From assembly GCA_002715785.1 (NCBI GenBank), contig PBAA01000039.1, positions 8,727 to 16,889 on the forward strand: 8,163 nt of DNA, in the 5' to 3' direction. The DNA is from Gammaproteobacteria bacterium (GTDB lineage Bacteria > Pseudomonadota > Gammaproteobacteria > Pseudomonadales > Azotimanducaceae). The notes under the pieces are model-generated. The model was not told the origin of the DNA. It saw nothing but the letters and a program-made list of their open reading frames with translations, and searched no databases. Below, one piece after another: positions 5,346 to 8,163 of this stretch. Positions within the stretch are counted from its first letter, which is position 1; every line of letters begins with the position of its first letter. Both the position numbers and the translations under genes were made by a program.

Positions 5346-6638
5346 CTAAAAAACGTCCTGCAGAACCATCGTGTCGAGCCTATCAGGACCCGTGGAAATC
5401 ATTGCTACAGGCGCTTCCACCAAGTCTTCCAGTCGGCGAATGTATGACTGAGCATTCTTCGGTAAATCCTTAAATTCGCGAGCTCCAGCTGTGGACTCCT
5501 CCCAACCCGGCAAGTCTTCATACACAGGGGACACTTCAGAATAGTACTCACTGCCAAAGCGGATGGGCACGTTGTCCTCATCGGACCGATCATATTTAGT
5601 ACAAACACGAACGGTCTCAAGTCCATCGAGAACATCGAGTTTGGTCATACAAAGTCCCGATAAGCCCGTCATCTTCACGACTTGCGTTACGGCCGCAGCA
5701 TCAAACCAACCGCACCGACGTGGGCGGCCCGTGGTAGAACCGAATTCTTGACCCTTGTCCGCCAAATACTTACCGACCCCGTCAAACAATTCGGTCGGAA
5801 ACGGCCCGGAACCAACCCTGGTGGAGTAAGCCTTAACAATGCCCAAAACGTAGTCGAGGTGGCTGGGGTCAAAGCCGCTACCCACGGACGCCGCGCCCGC
5901 TACCGTGTGCGACGAGGTCACGAACGGATAGGTCCCGAGGTCGACATCGAGCAATGCGCCCTGCGCACCCTCAAAAAGAATGTTCTTCCCGCGCGAATTA
6001 AGATCGTGCAGGATTTGTGGAACATCGCCGACCATGGGTTCAATTTCCTCCGCGAGTCGAGATGTCTCGTCCAGGGTCTTCTGGAAATCAACCGTGCTCG
6101 CGTTGTAATACTTTTCCAGCATGAAGTTGTGGTAATCCATGACATCAGCCAACTTGGTCGCAAATTCTTGGCCGTAATAGAGGTCGCCCAGCCGCACCCC
6201 ACGTCTGGCCACCTTATCCTCATACGCTGGCCCAATACCCCGGCCCGTGGTACCGATTTTTTCCGAACCTCGAGCTATTTCGCGGGCAATATCCGTTGCA
6301 ACGTGATAGGGCAACACCAATGGACACGCGGGTGAGAGTGTAATTCGTTCTCGAACTTCAACTCCCTTGGCTTCCAATTGGCTGATTTCATCCAAAACTG
6401 CGCTCGGTGACAAAACCACGCCATTTCCAATGAGACAGTCCACGTTTTCATGGAGGATTCCCGATGGAATTAAGTGGAGCACGGTCTTTTCATTGCCAAT
6501 CACGAGAGTGTGACCAGCATTGTGTCCGCCCTGAAATCGAACGACGGCTGCCACGTTTTTCGTAAGCAGATCGACGATTTTTCCTTTGCCTTCGTCACCC
6601 CACTGGGCACCAACAACGACAATATTTCGGCCACGCAT
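5346..6638 (-). CDS. purA: Adenylosuccinate synthetase
   Basis: This cytosolic enzyme joins IMP and aspartate using GTP to make adenylosuccinate, the committed step to AMP. The 430 residues equal the usual bacterial length. Motifs: QWGDEGKGKIVD at 12-23 (phosphate loop, catalytic Asp15), GGHNAGHT at 37-44 (catalytic His43), TTGRGIGPAYEDK at 130-142 (IMP binding), FEGAQGALLDVDLGTYPFVT at 222-241, STTGRPRRCGW at 301-311, and the C-terminal STGPDR (GTP binding). The start is the ATG at 6638, with GGAG 8 nt upstream; a TTG codon immediately before it (6641) is in frame and could also serve. The DUF2065 stop is 16 nt upstream, so purA is probably read from the hflKC operon as well as any local promoter. 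Confidence 0.98.
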   Translation of the reverse strand: MRGRNIVVVGAQWGDEGKGKIVDLLTKNVAAVVRFQGGHNAGHTLVIGNEKTVLHLIPSGILHENVDCLIGNGVVLSPSAVLDEISQLEAKGVEVRERITLSPACPLVLPYHVATDIAREIARGSEKIGTTGRGIGPAYEDKVARRGVRLGDLYYGQEFATKLADVMDYHNFMLEKYYNASTVDFQKTLDETSRLAEEIEPMVGDVPQILHDLNSRGKNILFEGAQGALLDVDLGTYPFVTSSHTVAGAASVGSGFDPSHLDYVLGIVKAYSTRVGSGPFPTELFDGVGKYLADKGQEFGSTTGRPRRCGWFDAAAVTQVVKMTGLSGLCMTKLDVLDGLETVRVCTKYDRSDEDNVPIRFGSEYYSEVSPVYEDLPGWEESTAGAREFKDLPKNAQSYIRRLEDLVEAPVAMISTGPDRLDTMVLQDVF

Positions 6639-6654
6639 CAAGCCACTCCGCCGT

Positions 6655-6846
6655 TCACGAGGATTTGACTAGGAATAAGAGACTCGCGCCCAAGATCATG
6701 CTTGCGAACCCGACCAAACGGATCGTTTTGTCATCGACGGTTCGCAATGACTCCGCCAAAGTTCGCCATCGCGCGGGGAAAAGGAACGGCAGAATCCCCT
6801 CAATCACGAGGACAAGGCACAATGCCGCGCCAATCTGTTCCCACAT
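6655..6846 (-). CDS. DUF2065 inner membrane protein (YjeT-like)
   Basis: This small protein of 63 residues (66 if the GTG at 6855 is used) has two predicted membrane segments. The first runs from about residue 4 to 22 (IGAALCLVLVIEGILPFLF), the second from about 45 to 60 (LVGFASMILGASLLFLV). The polar loop between them starts with PARWRTLAESL. This pattern is the DUF2065 family, known from the hflC-purA interval in many proteobacteria; its function is unknown. The ATG at 6846 is preferred because relatives usually begin with Met-Trp, but the GTG at 6855 has a weak GAGA upstream and cannot be excluded. It lies between hflC (about 35 bp) and purA (16 bp) on the same strand, suggesting co-transcription. 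Confidence 0.85.
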   Translation of the reverse strand: MWEQIGAALCLVLVIEGILPFLFPARWRTLAESLRTVDDKTIRLVGFASMILGASLLFLVKSS

Positions 6847-6881
6847 AACCGCCACGCATCGATCTCAGCAGTATTTGAAAG

Positions 6882-7769
6882 CTAACCCTGATCGCTCTGC
6901 TTAAGGTACTTGAAGAACTCACTGGACGGATCAATGACTAACATGTCATTTTTTCCCTGAAACACGTCCTTGTATGCATTGATACTGCGATAAAACTCGT
7001 AAAACTCAGGGTCTTTACCGAACGCTTCCGCGTATATACGTGCCGAAGTTGCATCGCCGTCACCGCGTATCGTTTCAGAGTCTCGGTACGCATTGGCTTC
7101 GATGACGACCACCTGTCGGTCTGCATCCGCCCGAATAATCAGTGACTGCTCGTTACCCGTCGCGCGATACTGCTTCGCCTCGATTTCTCGTTCAGAGTTC
7201 ATTCGCTGATAGACCGTCGTCGAGACTTCCGCAGGCAGTTCAATCTTCTTGACGCGTATATCGATGATCTCGACGCCAACGTCTTCTCGCACAATCGCGT
7301 CGAGCGACGTGGTCAGCACTTGCATCAGTTCGTCGCGTTCTCCCGAGATGACTTCGTGCATGTCACGCTTACCAATCTCGTTGCGCAAACCTTCGTTGAT
7401 TCGATTTTGAAGGATTCCTCTCGCGATGGCTTCGTCGCCCCCGCCGGTCGCCGTGTAATAACCTTCCACATCGACGACCCGCCATTTAGCAAAGGAATCC
7501 ACGTCGAGGGGTTTTTTCCCGATCGTGAAATAGCGCTCAGGCGCCGAATCGAGCGTCAAGATACGTGAATCGAATTTACGTACGTTGTTTGCGATGGGGA
7601 TCTTAAAATGAAGCCCTTTGCCTATATCTGCTCGCACCACCTCTCCAAATCGAAGTAGTAGGGCGCGTTCAGTCTCTTTGACAATAAAAAACGGCCTCAC
7701 ATTGGCGGTATCGGTGATTACCATAAGTACCGCTAAAACTATGAGGACAAGGATGAAATTCCGACCCAT
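6882..7769 (-). CDS. hflC: HflC, SPFH-family regulator of the FtsH protease
   Basis: This 295-residue protein (E. coli HflC 334) has one N-terminal membrane anchor (about 4-20, FILVLIVLAVLMVITD region) with the rest in the periplasm. The SPFH/band-7 domain covers about 21-190, with FFIVKETERALLLRFGEVV (27-45), KKPLDVDSFAKWRVVD (85-100) and IIDIRVKKIELP (168-179). A charged helical region follows (RMNSEREIEAKQYRATG, 189-205), then AEAFGKDPEFYEFYRSINAYKDVF (247-270). HflC assembles with HflK into the large cage that surrounds FtsH and controls which membrane proteins are degraded. The ATG at 7769 has an excellent TAGGAGGT site 6 nt upstream that overlaps the end of hflK, and it starts 11 nt after the hflK stop. 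Confidence 0.97.
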   Translation of the reverse strand: MGRNFILVLIVLAVLMVITDTANVRPFFIVKETERALLLRFGEVVRADIGKGLHFKIPIANNVRKFDSRILTLDSAPERYFTIGKKPLDVDSFAKWRVVDVEGYYTATGGGDEAIARGILQNRINEGLRNEIGKRDMHEVISGERDELMQVLTTSLDAIVREDVGVEIIDIRVKKIELPAEVSTTVYQRMNSEREIEAKQYRATGNEQSLIIRADADRQVVVIEANAYRDSETIRGDGDATSARIYAEAFGKDPEFYEFYRSINAYKDVFQGKNDMLVIDPSSEFFKYLKQSDQG

Positions 7770-7780
7770 GACTCTACCTC

Positions 7781-8163
7781 CTACCGACCGTCTCGCCGCA
7801 ACCGCGACGTGCCTGTATTACGTTCTATCGCTTGCATAATGTCATCCGCAGCTTGATCGACAGCGCTCTGACTAGCAGGATTGTCTTCGTTGCCACTTTG
7901 GCGCCGCAGCTGATCCAACGGAAGATACAGCATGTTGTTACCTCCCTTGACGTCGACCATCACCTTCGCACTTTTCGAAAGCACCGACTGCATGGATTCG
8001 ATATACAGTCGATCTCGGGTGACACGTTTCGCCAGCTGGTATTCGGCAAGCAGTTTGGAGAACCGCTGAGCCTCTCCTTCCGAACGCGCTACCACTTGAT
8101 CTCGATAGGCGTTCGCTTCAGCGACAACGCGCTCTGCGTTACCACGCGCTTCAGGAAGAATCT
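7781..8163 (-). CDS. hflK: HflK, C-terminal fragment (5' end outside window)
   Basis: The last 126 codons are present and the frame runs open to the window edge, so this is a cut gene, not a truncated one. The fragment begins ILPEARGNAERVVAEANAY, continues DQVVARSEGEAQRF and ends the folded part with VLSKSAKVMVDVKGGNNMLYLPLDQL, all typical of the end of the HflK SPFH domain and its helical stalk. A polar tail of about 45 residues follows. HflK partners HflC in the FtsH-regulating membrane complex. The stop is 11 nt before hflC, and the hflC ribosome binding site overlaps its last codons. An internal GTG at 8095 is a valine codon, not a start. Confidence 0.96.
   Translation of the reverse strand, partial: ILPEARGNAERVVAEANAYRDQVVARSEGEAQRFSKLLAEYQLAKRVTRDRLYIESMQSVLSKSAKVMVDVKGGNNMLYLPLDQLRRQSGNEDNPASQSAVDQAADDIMQAIERNTGTSRLRRDGR

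Noticed and set aside
1..8163. Defence island, mobile element, CRISPR array or new multi-gene system
   Set aside because: Every coding frame belongs to a known family, mostly housekeeping. There are no transposase, integrase, phage, repeat-spacer or toxin-antitoxin signatures, and the tRNA 3' end shows no duplicated attachment sequence within the window.

Overview
This window is a conserved housekeeping block of a gammaproteobacterial chromosome. Every protein gene is on the minus strand. In transcription order (high to low coordinates) they are: hflK (3' part only), hflC, a DUF2065 membrane protein, purA, a UPF0434/Trm112-like small protein, folE2, rnr, rlmB, rpsF, rpsR and the first codons of rplI. 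The only plus-strand gene is a tRNA-Leu(CAG) between folE2 and rnr. The order hflK-hflC-DUF2065-purA ... rnr-rlmB-rpsF-rpsR-rplI, with tRNA-Leu beside rnr, resembles Pseudomonas-like gammaproteobacteria. I cannot name the genus; by eye the base composition is roughly balanced, without strong bias.

Region by region (minus strand). 8163-6655 is membrane quality control: HflK/HflC, the regulators of the FtsH protease, followed by DUF2065. 6638-5346 is purA (AMP synthesis). 5291-4033 is an apparent insertion relative to the Pseudomonas or E. coli order as I know it: UPF0434, then folE2 (GTP cyclohydrolase IB) with its own candidate promoter. 3992-3906 (plus strand) is the tRNA. 3833-976 is rnr-rlmB, translationally coupled by an ATGA overlap. 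851-1 is the rpsF-rpsR-rplI ribosomal protein operon, with a leader that could fold into an S6:S18-type autoregulatory element.

The genes share an RNA, ribosome and nucleotide theme: adenylosuccinate synthesis, folate entry from GTP, RNA decay, 23S rRNA 2'-O-methylation and ribosomal proteins. Gene density is very high. The longest gaps are about 125 bp (852-975) and 116 bp (4984-5099), so no gene-free stretch reaches 300 bp.

I found no mobile element, CRISPR array, toxin-antitoxin module, defence system or other undescribed multi-gene system. The points worth a second look are local: a long acidic tail on ribosomal protein S6, a perfect 14-bp palindrome at the rnr start, the placement of folE2/UPF0434, the antisense tRNA arrangement, a short RNase R, and a possible S6:S18 leader RNA.
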